Shown: positions 39,426 through 39,513 of the stretch, in pieces | Layout: every line of letters begins with the position of its first letter | Numbering within the stretch: the first letter of the stretch is position 1 | Source: an uncultured Ruminococcus sp. | GTDB taxonomy: Bacteria > Bacillota > Clostridia > Oscillospirales > Ruminococcaceae | Reading direction: 5' to 3' | NCBI GenBank assembly: GCA_902787365.1 | Contig: CADAGC010000037.1 | Coordinates: 1 to 39,513, forward strand | Length of the DNA: 39,513 nt | Translations under genes and position numbers: made by a program | Notes under the pieces: generated by a model | Seen by the model: only the letters and a program-made list of their open reading frames with translations | Database searches by the model: none | What the model was told of the DNA's origin: nothing

Positions 39426-39513
39426 ATGTATTCCTATTATGCAAGACAGCCTATCTTTAACCTGAAAAATGATGCTGTGGCATATGAGCTGCTCTACCGT
39501 GATTCGCTGGATA
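39426..39513 (+). CDS. Start of an EAL/HDOD (YuxH-like) signalling protein, cut by window end
   Basis: Twenty-nine codons are visible from ATG 39426 (AGAGGA at 8 bases; an in-frame ATG at 39405 is also possible). MYSYYARQPIFNLKNDAVAYELLYRDS matches the very typical opening of EAL-HDOD proteins (FARQPIFN, AYELLYR). These proteins carry a usually inactive EAL domain and an HDOD domain and act in cyclic di-GMP-linked regulation. Confidence 0.8.
   Translation, partial: MYSYYARQPIFNLKNDAVAYELLYRDSLD

Noticed and set aside
1-39513. CRISPR array or cas genes
   Set aside because: No regularly spaced direct repeats of 25-40 bases and no Cas-like proteins were seen.

Overview
The window looks like chromosome from a Gram-positive, spore-lineage Clostridia bacterium of the Ruminococcus type (Oscillospiraceae). 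The evidence is: an M50 protease-scpA-scpB-DUF2953-ytfJ (GerW)-D,D-carboxypeptidase-pseudouridine synthase-smpB-ssrA run; strong AAGGAG ribosome sites; many TTGACA-17-TATAAT promoters; a secreted/membrane-anchored GH9 cellulase; and a GH31 alpha-xylosidase. This assignment is inferred from gene content and was not tested by comparison.

Region 1 (1 to about 5.3 kb) is the end of a decaying integrative mobilizable element. It has the tail of a SLOG/DUF1273 protein, a gene-poor stretch, a run of inverted repeats that resembles an oriT, mobC and a MobA-type relaxase that each carry a one-base frameshift, a Tn916-type excisionase, an apparently intact tyrosine integrase, and direct repeats phased at 11 bp that look like integrase arm sites. 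Mobilisation looks broken, while excision/integration may still work.

Region 2 (5.3-8.9 kb) has a minus-strand operon: DUF134-NifX fusion, C_GCAxxG_C_C protein, MBL hydrolase. It diverges from a plus-strand pair of short chromate-transporter (ChrA) subunits and the stub of a GNAT acetyltransferase. A paired GACATAWGTC motif sits on the operon promoter.

Region 3 (9-17.2 kb) holds an HD-GYP membrane protein with a large unrecognised C-terminal half, a cdd-ECF S component-DUF1893 operon, rplM-rpsI with a leader, a secreted SGNH-like protein, an SmtB-like ArsR regulator leading into prmA and a P-II-like gene, and rpmB.

Region 4 (17.2-25.5 kb) begins with a self-contained gene for a 43-residue signal-peptide-bearing peptide beside a site-2 protease. 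The two are bracketed by a 24-nt exact inverted repeat. The conserved block from scpA (with an unusual C-terminal membrane helix) to smpB-ssrA follows.

Region 5 (25.5-32 kb) has membrane proteins of unknown function, a chimeric pair of gene fragments, and a GH9 cellulase carrying a CBM4-like module and a C-terminal membrane anchor, followed closely by a secreted NlpC/P60 protein.

Region 6 (32-39.5 kb) has an EF-G paralogue, a membrane protein coupled to a macro-domain protein with a helical C-terminal module, a GH31 alpha-xylosidase, a small unknown protein, and the start of an EAL/HDOD-type regulator cut by the window end. A short AT-rich repeat family built on ATGCATAATT recurs just behind stop codons at four intergenic sites (about 18.47, 20.5, 24.95 and 31.97 kb).
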